A stretch of 64,000 nt of DNA from positions 496,001-560,000 of the forward strand of contig JACGCN010000003.1 in assembly GCA_014905825.1 (NCBI GenBank), in the 5' to 3' direction. The translations under genes were made by a program, and so were the position numbers. Below, piece by piece: positions 24,203 to 35,466 of this stretch. Origin of the DNA: Lyophyllum atratum (taxonomy: Eukaryota; Basidiomycota; Agaricomycetes; Agaricales; Lyophyllaceae). Position 1 is the stretch's first letter; each line of letters opens with the position of its first letter. The notes below the pieces were generated by a model that made no database searches, was not told the DNA's origin, and was given only the letters and a program-made list of their open reading frames with translations.

Positions 24203-26150
24203 TCACATCCACCGAGGATGTGAGAGACATGAGAAGAATAACGTTATATCGATCGCGCCTATAGCAGGCTGTTGGGCCTCGGTTACATACGTCTTGTCCA
24301 GAGCGGGACGTCCCATCTGATAGAAGGTTGATCTTAATTCTTGAGCATACGTCCGATGCTCATCGTCAGTCACTGCCGGCGCACGTCCACGGACCGCGAG
24401 TGGCACGAGGATATGGCATTCGGACGCAAACTTAATGCTCTTTGAAATGCTAAGCTACTGCATGCGGCAAAGCACCTCCAGCACTTTGGGTTATAGCGCA
24501 CAGTAGCCGCAATGCGATCATCGTTCAAGGGTGCCAATGAACAGATGATCGATAGCGAGGGATAATCTCATGGTTTGAGGATTCGGAAGAGAATAGACCG
24601 CTAATCGATTGGAGCCATTCCCTAATGAATCATTCATACAGGTTCCTAACGCCCACAGCTTGGGGCCCACGATTCTTCCTTGGATAACCACCAGCTCGTT
24701 CAATACGTGGTGAGAACTTTTGAGTTTCCAAAGCAAAAGTTGGATACATCAGTGCACCATGAAGCGGTCTAGAGCGGTGCCGCGTAATTCGGTGTGGCAC
24801 AGGTGTCAGCTTTCACCGCAGATCGCGGTGTGTAGGTCGTCGATTGAGACAGAAGGCACCTCTATACGATAAGATCTTGTCTTATGTGAGAGGTCGCAGA
24901 GCTTGGCAACGTGATATGATGGAAATGTCGTAGACAAGAAGAGGATAGTGGGGTTAATATGCCTGTGCTGCTTATCCCCATGAAGCATAAACGCTGGAAA
25001 TATGCTCGGATCTATGCTTAGAACGGAATACTGGTACAGCCCGAACCACGGACATCTGGGTGCATGAGGAGCGGGATGGTTTGGGCAAGCATGGATGGCA
25101 TGAGAGCAATGCTTGTCGCGTCCCAGTGTATTGGAAAAACATAAGACACATGATTCATGGCGCACGATGAATGACAGGAGCGTACTGGAGCTACCAGTCG
25201 ATACGTGGGCAATTTTTGAGGAAAATGGGGTTAAACCACAGAACTAGGCCGCCTTTGAAAGCGAGGAACTTTTGGCGCGGGAGGTAGGTGGGGTAGGAAT
25301 GAGCTGTGAAGCTTCCAAGGTAGAGTGAGGTAATTGGGTCGTAATCGAAAAGTCTCAATGTCGTCAACAGAGACGATGAAGCGACGCCGGATCTAAGGTA
25401 TGAAACACAATAAGAAGTGTAGAAAGAACGGAAAAATACAGTAAAAACTACTGGACCTTGAGTATACCTCTATCGGGAGCCCTATGCGACGTGGTGACCT
25501 TAGTTCGGATAGTCTCCATAGAGCAAAGGATACGTCAAACGAAAAGACCCTCCCATGGCTCCGCGAAATAAGGAAGTTCACGTTTGAATCCCACGAGAGA
25601 CACCTTCGGAAATGAGAGGGCATGCATGGAGCATATGGGTCGTTGGAGTCCCTGGCTATGTTATCCTGGTCCATAGAGGAGGTCACCGGACATCAGAGGC
25701 TTGCTCGGTAGCAACTAATTGAGCACAGCTTTCGTGGCGTGTATTTACAAGAAAGATAGCCATAGGGATTGGATGATACAGCCCCACTGCCAATAAGCGG
25801 ACCTAGATTAATGGGTCAACCGTGCGAGACGCTTGGGCAGCGATGAATTGCAAATGGGTGTTGGCATCATCCATGACTTAACGGTCGTTGAACTGCAAGA
25901 CAAGAAGCGCCGGTATCGCTTTTGTCGATACACTTTGCTGCTAATTCAAAGAATACATAGGACCGGCTTCGAGCAGGCACAATCCGCTGAATGAGCCGTT
26001 TGGATCCGTGCTGGACGCAGTTGACTGTCGCAGCATCAGCACGGATAGATGTCGATGGTGATGCGATGATGTCCAACTGACATGGAATGCATGGCTTTTA
26101 CGGGTCCGGCAGCGATTGAAAGATGATGGAGACTTGGCAATGAAGTTCAA
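24203..26150 (-). pseudogene. Possible decayed protein-coding gene, minus strand
   Basis: Several minus-strand stretches read like coding sequence in changing frames: 25395-25686 (RRCLSWDSNVNFLISRSHG), 25195-25365 (ITSLYLGSFTAHSYPTYL and GGLVLWFNPIF), 24806-25050 (SIDPSIFPAFMLHGD) and 24518-24736. The 25195-25365 frame has no internal stop and well-ordered composition. A GT..AG intron can join 25490 to about 25390, but I cannot build one continuous model. The family is not recognised. It may be an unresolved multi-exon gene, a pseudogene, or partly chance. Confidence 0.25.
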
Positions 26151-27203
26151 AGAAAGTGGCGTGCCAGTGAAAGATGGTCAAAATGATTAGGCTGATCAGA
26201 CTCTACATGGAGAAATAAGCTTCCCGTGGGAAGGTGCTTATTAGCTGTTAGTGATTACTTGCGTGATTATGAATTTCGGCTTTCAAACGTTCCACTGACT
26301 GCCACTCCGCGCACATATCGAGCAGTGTCCTGCCGTGTACAATGGTATTTAACGCTGAGGACCGCTGACGGACATTTGATGCCTGTCTAAGATTCTACGA
26401 GCTGATTGATATCGCCCCTCTTCGTCGGCGTTCAGTGTGGCACGTTCTTCCAGCAGCAGAACGTGCGTTTTCTGACATATTGTAAGTGTTCTAGAACTTC
26501 ACCGCACGCCGAAGTCATTTGTGAACTACATCTGACACTGACAGTTTTATTAGCACGCGACTTATTTAGGGTTAGTGATCACACAATCATGCTGAAGTAT
26601 GCGCTGCGACTGCAACCATGGCCGACACCGAGTTCCATCCAGCACGTAAGTACGAATTCATAAGCGCTCAATATTTCTAATACTGCTGAGCACCCAGTGA
26701 TCCTGCTCAGATGATGTCTCCAGCATCGTGATGTCAGGACGGAACTAGACGGAATACTTCCGCCCACCTTATCTCGTTTTGCGGCTCTAACGATGCGGAG
26801 TCCCTGTCTATCCATTTGTTCGACGAGAGAATCCTATTCTTCGACGCTGGCGGAAACAAAAGGTTTAGCACCCGTCGGCCAAGAACTTCTATCGATCGCA
26901 ACAGTCTATGTGGAAGTAGACTTGGAGACATGAGTATGACGTTTTTTCGAAGCTGCCTAAAAAATGACTGGTAGGTGGCATTGCGCATCTCTCTGGGTAC
27001 TATAGCACTTCTTACATGCCCCTATGACATTTGATGAACGACTTTTGGGATACCATCTACATCGTTCAGACGTGGCAATAGAAATCTCCAGCGGATGGCA
27101 AGACACTCGTTTGCGTTTCGTATACCAGTTTCTACTGCTTCTTCACATTTCTCTAAATGCTTACACCTGATTTACGTTCACAGCCCTCCATCCAAACCGG
27201 TAT
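26151..27203. other. Intergenic, no supported gene
   Basis: Short open frames only; no motif or splice pattern supports a gene. The right end is the 3' flank of the CVNH gene. Confidence 0.35.
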
Positions 27204-27809
27204 CTAACATGCCAGCGTTCCGTCGAGATTCCCAACACAAGTGTCTGACAATCATGCTTAATACAAATCCAACATCTGTTTGGGAATGTGCTTCGACTCA
27301 CTGACGTCAACTTGCGATTGAACTGAGCCCCCGCTCGTATTTTTACAAGTAACCGCCAGTATCGTATTTCCGGTCGAAAGACTGTTGTCCACCGAGCAAG
27401 AACCCCCGAACCCTCCGCTATTAGATCGTGGTATTCCGTGAGTCCTTATCACAATCTTCACATGTCAAGAGCCCGACGCTCACCCCGAGCGGCAATTCAT
27501 GTTCCCATTATCATTCCCATAGCACTGATCGAGGTTGATTGTTGTGGTCTTCGAAGCACCCGTCGTCGTGCGACACGTTGCTTGAATTATTGCGATGCCT
27601 CTGCCACCGGTGTTACCATAGGTTCCACCCCAGCTGCTGCAAGACTGCGCGAAGCCGCCTATCGCTAGTGCGCCATTAGCTTTCACCGTGCCGTTGTTGC
27701 CTGAAATTGTTGTGGGCTGTGTCACGGCAGGGTTCGCCCAGGTGGTAGGCATCATGGTAGACATGAGGATAAGAAGTATACTGAGAGCGTTGGATCCGAA
27801 TAGTGGCAT
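27204..27809 (-). CDS. Secreted cyanovirin-N homology (CVNH) lectin
   Basis: Three exons (27809-27484, 27417-27302, 27244-27204) give 160 residues. Residues 1-25 form a signal peptide (ALSILLILMSTMM, then a small-residue cleavage site near WANPA). The mature part has the two-fold CVNH repeat. Half one is FAQSCSSW..IIQATCRTTTGA..TTINLDQCYGNDNGNMNC. Half two is FGGSCSVDNSL..TILAVTCKNTSGG..VDVNTCVGNLDGTLAC. Each half keeps the Cys pair and the L-x-x-C-x-G/N-x-x-G-x-L turn. The second intron splits the Asn codon and restores the canonical CVGN end. Family members bind mannose-rich glycans. The role here is not known; fungal CVNH proteins are discussed in defence and development. It stands alone in a gene-poor stretch. 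Confidence 0.88.
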
Positions 27810-30797
27810 GGTGGAGCAGAATCTGGAGGTTTGAGTATCTATCGCCCCGCTGGTTGGCCTCTTGTTAGAACATCTTCCATGGTGTTAACTCGCCAGCGTG
27901 CTAGTTAAATTCGAAGCAAAAACATACCCGCTCTACCTCATGCTACTTACACTTCGACGAGTGAGTCAGTCATGCTGCTCATAAGTCACGGGTACAGTGT
28001 ACCTTCCAAACCGCATCACGAATTTTGATATGCCAGGTCGATGTTGTGGTGGATGATCGCGATATCTGTCAAGATCACCAGAGAAGATAACATCTAGCCA
28101 GATTGCCAAATTAACACGTCTCCGATAACATCGAGATCGTGCTGTAGCCCTCGTTCGTAAAAGCCCTTATATCGTCAATATTCTGAGCCCTTGGTTTCAT
28201 GATCTGGAAACCTGGCACACTGGATGTTGCACGTCCTGGAATACCAAGGGCTCAGACCCTCGGGTTCGGAGGTGGCGACAGGCACGTTAGGCCTGACCTG
28301 ACATTTATACCGAATGGAAATCAAGTCCTATAGGACAGATGGCAGGTTATGGAATTCGAGAAAACAGACAAAGGATAAAGGACCACGGTGATCCACGCCC
28401 GTCAGAAGGAAATTAAGCCAAGGGAAGTTGTCAGGTTGTTCAACTCGACGATGACTGTGCACCGTGGTATCACATGTACGTTGGTGACAAACACGTAGGA
28501 AGGTGGGAGGCTATGTACCATCGAGCTCTCACCTCGCCGAGCCGATTCGGAGCGTCAACATGTACGTCGCCTTCAATCAGTCTCCCGATTTCACTATTAG
28601 ACATCCCACGTCAGGAATCGTCGAGAGAAGTCCTCCCACTATGTGCTATGTGCAGGCGCAATGGACGAGTACGACCCAGACACCGAGCCTTGATGTTCCC
28701 TAGGCCCGCGTTACATGGATGTGACGGACGCGGTCCGGAGGTGCAGCACCTCCCTCCGAACAGGATTCGCTACTTCTCTATTATAGACATGGGCAATGCC
28801 GAGGCCTCGGGACCATGGCTGTAATGACTGCAACGTCAGCCGCACAACTGCAGCTCCGACGTATGAACCCGGACGAAAGGTATGCCTCTATACCACCGGT
28901 GGAGGAATAGCAGCGGGGGATACGATGGCAAAGGAAGACAACCAGGAGAATGCGAACGTGTTCTGCACGCCCACACACATGGTGAAGCGCACGGGGGCAC
29001 CAGGCCGGCTCACATCCCGACATAAGGGGTGCGATGGTAGGCGAGGCACTTGCAAACCAAGGATGTGGCCCCATTCTCCCGACGTTTCACGCATGCACAG
29101 GATGCTCCCACCCCCGTCGGATGGGCAAACAAAGATGGAAGATGCTACCATACACCATTGGTAACTCCGTCGCACCATTTCTTCCTGCGGCGTGAGGTGG
29201 CATGGGCATGCCCGGCGTGTCCATCAGTTTTCGAGTTTGAGCGCTGACAAACATGGAAGCGATGTGGGTTCAGTTCGGGTCGACGAAGGTATCGGGGTAG
29301 GCTCACCGGCGGCAAAGACAGGTAACTTCTCGACGTCTTGCAGTTCATGTGGCTCCTGAACAACTTTCGCACTAGGAAAATATGAGTGGATGCACGAAAA
29401 CGGGTCTTCCGGCGGTTAAAGATGGCTGTAATCGATGGCATCCAGCTTCCCGTGGGAGTCCCAGCAATTTTTCCGAGGTCTGATCGATATCTGCACGGAA
29501 AAGACATAGGACGCCATGGTAGGGGTGGCCCACGGAACATGTAAGAGCGACGTGTAAGACGTTAACGGCGTGAAAGGAGTTTTCCACCGCGGTTTCTTGC
29601 GACGACGTTGTTTCGGTCATGCTCAGGTACTTGCCGGGGTGCGAAGGGCTAAATTTAGAACCTGGGTGAAGAACACGGTCCCCAAATAAACTGGCAGCTG
29701 AATGGCAGGCTTCCAATCGGTTGGTGACCGAATAGATTGATGTGAGCTTTTTGGAATAGCCTACTGGATTTCGGCGGCCATGGCCATGGGGAACGATCAC
29801 GATAGGGTCTAGGAGGTTCCACGCATCAAGTCGAAACAGCGTTATTAACGGACTCTAGAGAGGTTGCGAGCACTGGCAGTGTGCAAGGGGGTCTGGAGGG
29901 CAGGCCAGGCAATCAAATCGTTGTTTTTCTTCTTCCTGGCGAAGTCGTCGAAAACATTGCGTAATGTCCGTGTCGGATGCTTCAACCGATTCTGTGAGAG
30001 AATTCCTAGTCCCATGTGTGGATATCGAGCGTAAATGGGTGAACGCGACGTCAATGAAACATCATGCGGCGTGTCCTGATGAGAAGCTTGCCATCTGCAA
30101 CGTTGTTTTAATTTCCAAGGTTGTAAATGTCGCTATGTGTGATGTTATGATGTGTGAAGCACACTGCGAAGTTTATGCCACTGGTAAAAATGTCGCCTTG
30201 GAATATCAGAGGCTTCAAATTTTCATTTCAGCATATCAGATGACGTCCACAAGACTGCCCAGCAGGTACTCCACTCGCGAGGGTGACTGCAGCATCAAGG
30301 GTACTACGTAGGAGCAGTAATCTTGGAGGCTTGAAATGGGTCAACGGAGAGCCGCCCGATGCAAGCGACGCCAGGCGTCGCCAGCTGATCATTATTCAAG
30401 GCCGATTTCGGTGCATGGCGCGCCGAAATGACATATTTACTGTCACGTGATCCGACTCGTCGGGCTCATGGGTGGCTCAAGAGTCTGACAAGAGCGACAC
30501 TTTGGCGGAAGTGTCTTCACAAAAAAAACTACGCCACACCTTGGTTATATGGTTCCAAGTACTGTAGGAAAATTTCCGACCCCGTCTCTGCGAAATGCAC
30601 CCAGAACTTCCAAGGGACAGATAAGCGGCATCCGGGCGGAGGTGGAACGCGGAGTGGACCGGGACCCGGGCTTGTTTGCAGTTTTCAGGTTTTGAGTTAT
30701 GTACACCAGGGGGTGTCTTGTTTATGGTCCTGCCTGTAACCGTTTCTCTACCATCTCTCCCACTATACTGGCTTTCTGAAGCCCTCTCCCTTTAACT
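27810..30797. other. Gene-poor region, 3.0 kb
   Basis: This is the CVNH promoter side followed by short frames without domains. At 29918-29962 (plus) a 14-codon stretch reads VVFLLPGEVVENIA before a stop and resembles an F-box start, but nothing downstream supports it. Minus-strand frames at 29145-29800 look partly coding-like, without a recognisable family. The last 300 bp are the promoter of the next gene, with a T/C-rich run just before its ATG. Confidence 0.35.
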
Positions 30798-32279
30798 ATG
30801 AGCCGTCCAGAACTCATCAGTCGAATGCGGAACTCATGTGGTCGTGTGCCCACCATGAAGGGCTGTTTAAAATCTCCTCTGCCCAGTCCGGGCCTAGACA
30901 GCTGCCCGGTACGAAAAACCGTCGCGTTCGGCGAGGAAGGGTCTGAAGAGGTCTACTTCGCCGACGTCTGGGACCGCACACCGGCGGAACCAGCACGAAA
31001 GTTGACGTACCAGTGAGCTTCATGTTTTAGCCACGACGGGACATGCTCGTCACTTTGGCTGTTTTAACGCTCGTGTGACTGATGCACCCACAGAGATTTG
31101 CTCGAATTGAAAGAAATTCAGCGATCCTTGCCTCGCGCCAACCAAGTGGCTGACCCCGTCTCGGGAAAGCCTGCATCGCACTTCCTCCGCGATGTACCTA
31201 TTGGGCTTCTGCCGTTGCTGTCCGAGAACTGCTCCAGCTCCTCTCAAGAGTCATCAGCGACAAATTCCCCAGTCACTTCACCCCCTCCAACTCCTTTGGG
31301 GTCTCCGAATCCACCTTGGATGCTCTCAAATCTATCCAGATCGGGCCCGCCTCCGACAGTCTCCACACCTTTCATTCCGCCTCACCTCGCCCACCTTGCT
31401 CCGAGGAAAGCGGCACCACCACGACAGAAGCCCACTTTTGCGTTTCTCCCTCTCCTCGACACCCCACCCTCTTCCGAGGCTTCGTCGCCTTATGCATCGC
31501 ATCCATCATCACGCTGTCCGTCTCCGGACCACGACGACCACTCCGACACAGATCACTCCCATGACCCTCCTACGCCATCCTTAACGAATGCCTCCTTGGA
31601 TAGTAGTCCACTATCTCGCGCATCGTCTGTCTCGCCCGAACCTTCTTTTCTTCAACTCCCCCTTCTCCAAGGGAAAGGGGGAGACCACGATTATCATAAC
31701 TTGGCCCATTCAGATGAACAGGGCTACTCCCATGACACCTACATCGATCCATCTATGTCATCGCTTAGACTTCGCCGCACGCGATCAACCTCACCTCCAC
31801 CTCTGTCCAAGACAACCGCCTGGCACGCTTTCCCAGATCGCAGTCGGTCCCGAGAATCGTCTGTGTCTCCCCAGAGATCAGACACCTCATCGCGTAATCC
31901 GAGCCCGGCTCGCCGCCGAAATGTCATGATTCTGAACGGCGTCGAGATAGATCTCGACGATGACGATGATGATGACCCCCCAGCATCCTTGACGCCTTGC
32001 GCCTCCTCACATAAACCAGCGGACCCTACACCCCTGCGTCCGCCAATATCACCGCCTGCTGCAAGGACGCCCACGCGTTTGTCGCCGGACATTGATTCAG
32101 AACGTCAACTCTCCTCCACCCCAGCGGTCTCGTGCTCCCCACTCCGCTCGTCCTCGCCTTCCAGTCGATGTGCGAAACCGCTGTGCTCCCCCACGCGTTT
32201 TCAGCGCGACAAGAACGCTGCGCTCGTGCAGCCGGGCTACCAGCATAAAATGGGGAACCAAGGACGCGCGAGCCCTTGA
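30798..32279 (+). CDS. Ser/Pro-rich protein with a PP1-docking-like motif
   Basis: Two exons (30798-31012 and 31094-32279) give 466 residues; the 81-nt intron splits Gln in KLTYQDLLELKEIQ. The N-terminal 100 residues look conserved: GCLKSPLPSPG, then RKTVAFGEEGSEEV, then FADVWDRTPAEP. RKTVAF fits the RVxF consensus for docking to protein phosphatase 1, flanked by acidic residues; binding is inferred from the motif alone. The next 300 residues are disordered, with many SP/TP and RS dipeptides (possible CDK/MAPK or SR-kinase sites). An acidic run DLDDDDDDDPP follows the short block RRRNVMILNGVEI. No enzyme domain is seen. A regulatory or scaffolding role is plausible but unproven. Confidence 0.78.
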
Positions 32280-33116
32280 CACGTGGAGGGGGGTCACCTC
32301 GCATAGCGAGCGCGGTGTGGTGAGAGTCAAGAAGCGAGCGACGGTGTGCTTATGGTGCATGATCAGAGCCCTTAGCTATCAATGAGGTGCGGAGATAGGA
32401 CGGGCATGTAACCAATTGTACCTTCCTCCACAATCTGTCTCCGTGTGGGCTGTCTACGCCTCTCACACTGGCATGGTACCGTTGTGGGCGACGTACCTTG
32501 TGCCGTATCACAATCACATGGTCTCGTCAGGCTCGATCTTACCTCGCTTCTTGTCACCTGCTACCCCCTCCTTCCTATTCCACTCGTCTTCCTATCGCGC
32601 ATCTATGATCATCTTCGTCAGCATCTACCCTTCCTCTTACATACATCGCCCGGCCCCGATCCACCAACCACTTCCTGCACGCCATTCTGAATCTCACCCC
32701 GCTCCACCCATCTTTCCTGCGCATTCACACACCTTCGCCTTTGTACACCATTTATATCCCGGATGTTCATACCTGCCCACCCTCTCGCTGTTCTTGTCGA
32801 TAATATACATATTTACTTTTTTTACTTACGTTGCGTATCTCTTTCCATCCGAGTCTGTGCTTCCCTGTCCATTATTCTCTTTAGCCAGGCCCCATAATTA
32901 ACGCTGGCGATATACAGACATATTATATAAACGGTTCTCGACCTCACGACTACATACGCACCTACATCGCACGCTCATACATACTGTATATACTGTAGCA
33001 GTCGCTATTTTCCCTCTTTCGCTGTCTCTACATAGATTTCGTTATGTGGCTCAGGTTTCAAGTACATAAGCATTGTAAATCTTCCTCAGGCTTGACGTCT
33101 TCACCTCCATGCGGGC
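32280..33116. other. 3' flank and intergenic
   Basis: This is a pyrimidine-rich plus strand (32480-32900) with chance-looking Ser/Pro/Leu frames and AT-rich TATATA tracts at 32910-33000. It probably contains the 3' UTR of the preceding gene. No gene is supported. Confidence 0.4.
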
Positions 33117-33670
33117 CCTGTTGTGAATTTAGAAGGGACATTCCGGCCGCCATTGAGGTATCTAAAATACGATGACTTGTCGCGTCCAATAGTACTCTGT
33201 GGGGCGACCGGTTAAGATCACTCAAACAGCCGGCGATGCGGAAGTTATGTAGAAGGACGATTCAGCCCGCCTTGGGGTATTCAAGATATGGTATCTTGCC
33301 GTCTCCGATACCTCGTAGGAACGACGGATTAAGACCTCACATCAATATGCGAATCGGCGACTTCATAATAGCGCTGGAGCACATCCCGGAAACGACGCAT
33401 GCGCGCAGTTTTTTAGCCTCAAGCACGGCCGTTGCAGAGACTGAGGCACCTAAAATATGACACCGTACTGCCCCCGATTCGTAGGAACGACCGATTGAGA
33501 TCTTGTGCAGCTCGTTCAGAAACAGCTATGGCGTGCATCTCGGTGCAAATCCAGGGAGCATTAAACTATGGCTAGCCTCAGGAACAGCGGTTGCGAAATT
33601 GTAATGCGGACATCGTAGGATTTTTTGGCACCTTACGCATGGAACATGGGGGACTTAACTCCTTCCAACG
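33117..33670 (+). repeat. Degenerate tandem repeat, units about 115-165 bp
   Basis: Four imperfect units follow each other, each with the order: a GCGGCCG/CAGCCCGC-like stretch, GAGGTATCTAAAATA or a variant, a CGTC/CCGATT run, and GGAACGACCGATTAAGATC or a variant. They begin near 33130, 33238, 33408 and 33575. The last unit is truncated. The units do not encode anything consistent. Confidence 0.55.
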
Positions 33671-34112
33671 ATAGCCAATGGGAAAAATATACGTAGAGTT
33701 CTCAGTGCTGACATGTGGCAAGGGTCAATGTGAAGCTATAAATAACGACGGGTTATAAATAGAATATAGCTCGTTCTAACTTCTGGCGACCGATCGAGCG
33801 CATCAGGCTTGCTGTTGGGGGACCGGCATGTAGCCTGGATCTTCCAGTAATCGTGCTGTAATCAAATTAGCTCCCTAGGGGTACAGCCGTGTACGCCAAT
33901 CCTACGCCAACTAGTATCCTATCCTATCCACGATCGTGCTATAAATATTTAGGTATATTTCGAGACAATTCCCAAGTTCATATTTAAGACTAGTATCGGA
34001 TACATTTATAGTATATACCACGGGACAGATGGCTCAATGACGCTCAACTCCCAGGGGCTGATTTAGTATGACCGTGCAAAAAGAAACACCCGAAAGAAAA
34101 AAGCGAAGGAGC
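33671..34112. other. Intergenic, AT-rich
   Basis: No gene is seen. AT-rich runs (33900-34020) lie between the repeat block and the 3' end of the pirin gene. Confidence 0.4.
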
Positions 34113-35032
34113 CTACTCCAGATCAAAGAGGAGAACTTCCGCAGTCTTGTCGCCGATGTTCTCAAGCACAAACGTCGTGCCACCGTTTTCGAAAGAGATA
34201 TACGCTCCGTCGCCCTCCTTCAGCTCCAGCTCCTCAGAGCTGCGGGTGGCCCCCACCCTCACAGCCGCGCCCGTTGCCTTTCTGGGGTTGTACCCACTCG
34301 TCTGGATGACGTGAACGTACCCCTTCTTCCCCTTCATCGGCTGCTCGACTTTCTGCCCCTTTTCAGCTAAGGTCGCGTACAGCGTGAGCGGGCTCTGTAC
34401 AGGCGCGGGTCCGGATGTCTCGCGTTCATTGGACACCCGTTCGCTGCCGGCGGGTGCAACGACACGCACCCATTTATTCGTCTTCTCCGCGTCGGTGAAT
34501 GTGCGGGTGAAGTACTTGGGTGGGAGCCTCGAGGTGTGCGGGAGGGACCAGATCTGCAGGAAGTGCACTGGTTTGGAGCCGTAGGTCTTCTCGGAGTGAG
34601 AGATCCCGGTACCAGCTGAGGTGAGCTGGACATCACCGCGTTTCAGGATCTCGACGTTGCCCATTGAGTCTTTGCTGAGGGTCGTAGATATATATCAGCT
34701 ACCGTAAAGAGGTCAAGTTATATGGGAAGGCTCACTGTTCGAGCTCCCCAGATACCACGTAGGAGAAGATTTCGAATTCGCGGTGCGTGTGGGTCCCGAA
34801 GCCAGTACGAGGGGCAACAACATCTTCGTTTATTACTCGCAGAGGTCCATACTGCTCGTGTTTATGGTCTTGATACCTGAGTAGATTGGCTCAACATCAG
34901 ATTATACTTAGATCCATCAAGATTTAAAATAACGCACATTGCAAATGAGAAGGTATGGAAGGTCTTGAGCCAACCATGGTCTGCATTTCCTCGGTCTTCA
35001 CTGCGGCGTACAGAAAACTTCAAAGCTGGCAT
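34113..35032 (-). CDS. Pirin family protein
   Basis: Pirins are bicupin, metal-binding proteins; members act as quercetin 2,3-dioxygenases or as nuclear cofactors. Exons 35032-34938, 34876-34736 and 34674-34113 give 265 residues. The N-terminal cupin has GWLKTFHTFSFA, YQDHKHEQYGPLRV, then GFGTHTHREFEIFSYVVSGELEH. The metal-binding His-x-His and Glu of the family are in THTHREFE, with a later His in the GTGISHSE segment. The second half (VHFLQIWSLP, then KGYVHVIQTSGY) is the C-terminal cupin. I start at MPALKF because the conserved pirin N-terminus begins there. The frame is open for a further 109 codons upstream and contains a hydrophobic segment (LLLHIALLPVYITLVV), so an anchored longer form cannot be excluded. 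It is divergent from NLE1, 434 bp apart. Confidence 0.88.
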
Positions 35033-35466
35033 GGCTCCTACTTCTGTATTGGTGAATGTAGAGAAAAGTGGTGCGGATGATAAGGAGGCGGTAAGGCGCT
35101 GTTTGAGTAGATTGGCCTTCGCAAGTCGGAGTAGCGCAGACAGGTTTGAGAGAACGGGTTGAGGGATAAAATCGAGGCAAACGACGAGGGTTATATACAC
35201 TGGTAGCAGGGCGATGTGAAGGAGGAGGAAGGATTTGGGTCGCATGACTGAGACGGGCGTCGCATCTTGTTCATACACTGACACTGGTGACGAATGATCG
35301 AGGCTCCCAAGACGGTCGGATGTCAGCAAAAATACCGTTTTTGGGTTTGTTGAACCCACGCGCGTATGACAAACATCTTATTCACGTGGTCACACGTGCC
35401 CACCGACTTTTTTTTTGTCAATCGCGATGAGTGGATGTCCATTACTTCAATAGGACCTTATTCAGT

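Noticed and set aside
29918..29962. F-box-like start (VVFLLPGEVVENIA) on the plus strand
   Set aside because: A stop follows at once, no further F-box sequence appears in any frame, and 14 residues are too few to claim homology.
32416..32901. 161-codon plus frame
   Set aside because: It is a pyrimidine-rich tract that gives Ser/Pro/Leu/Phe by composition. It lies in the probable 3' UTR of the preceding gene.
35030..35359. Upstream in-frame extension of pirin with a hydrophobic segment
   Set aside because: The conserved pirin N-terminus begins at MPALKF, and the extension shows no family similarity that I know. It is kept only as an alternative.
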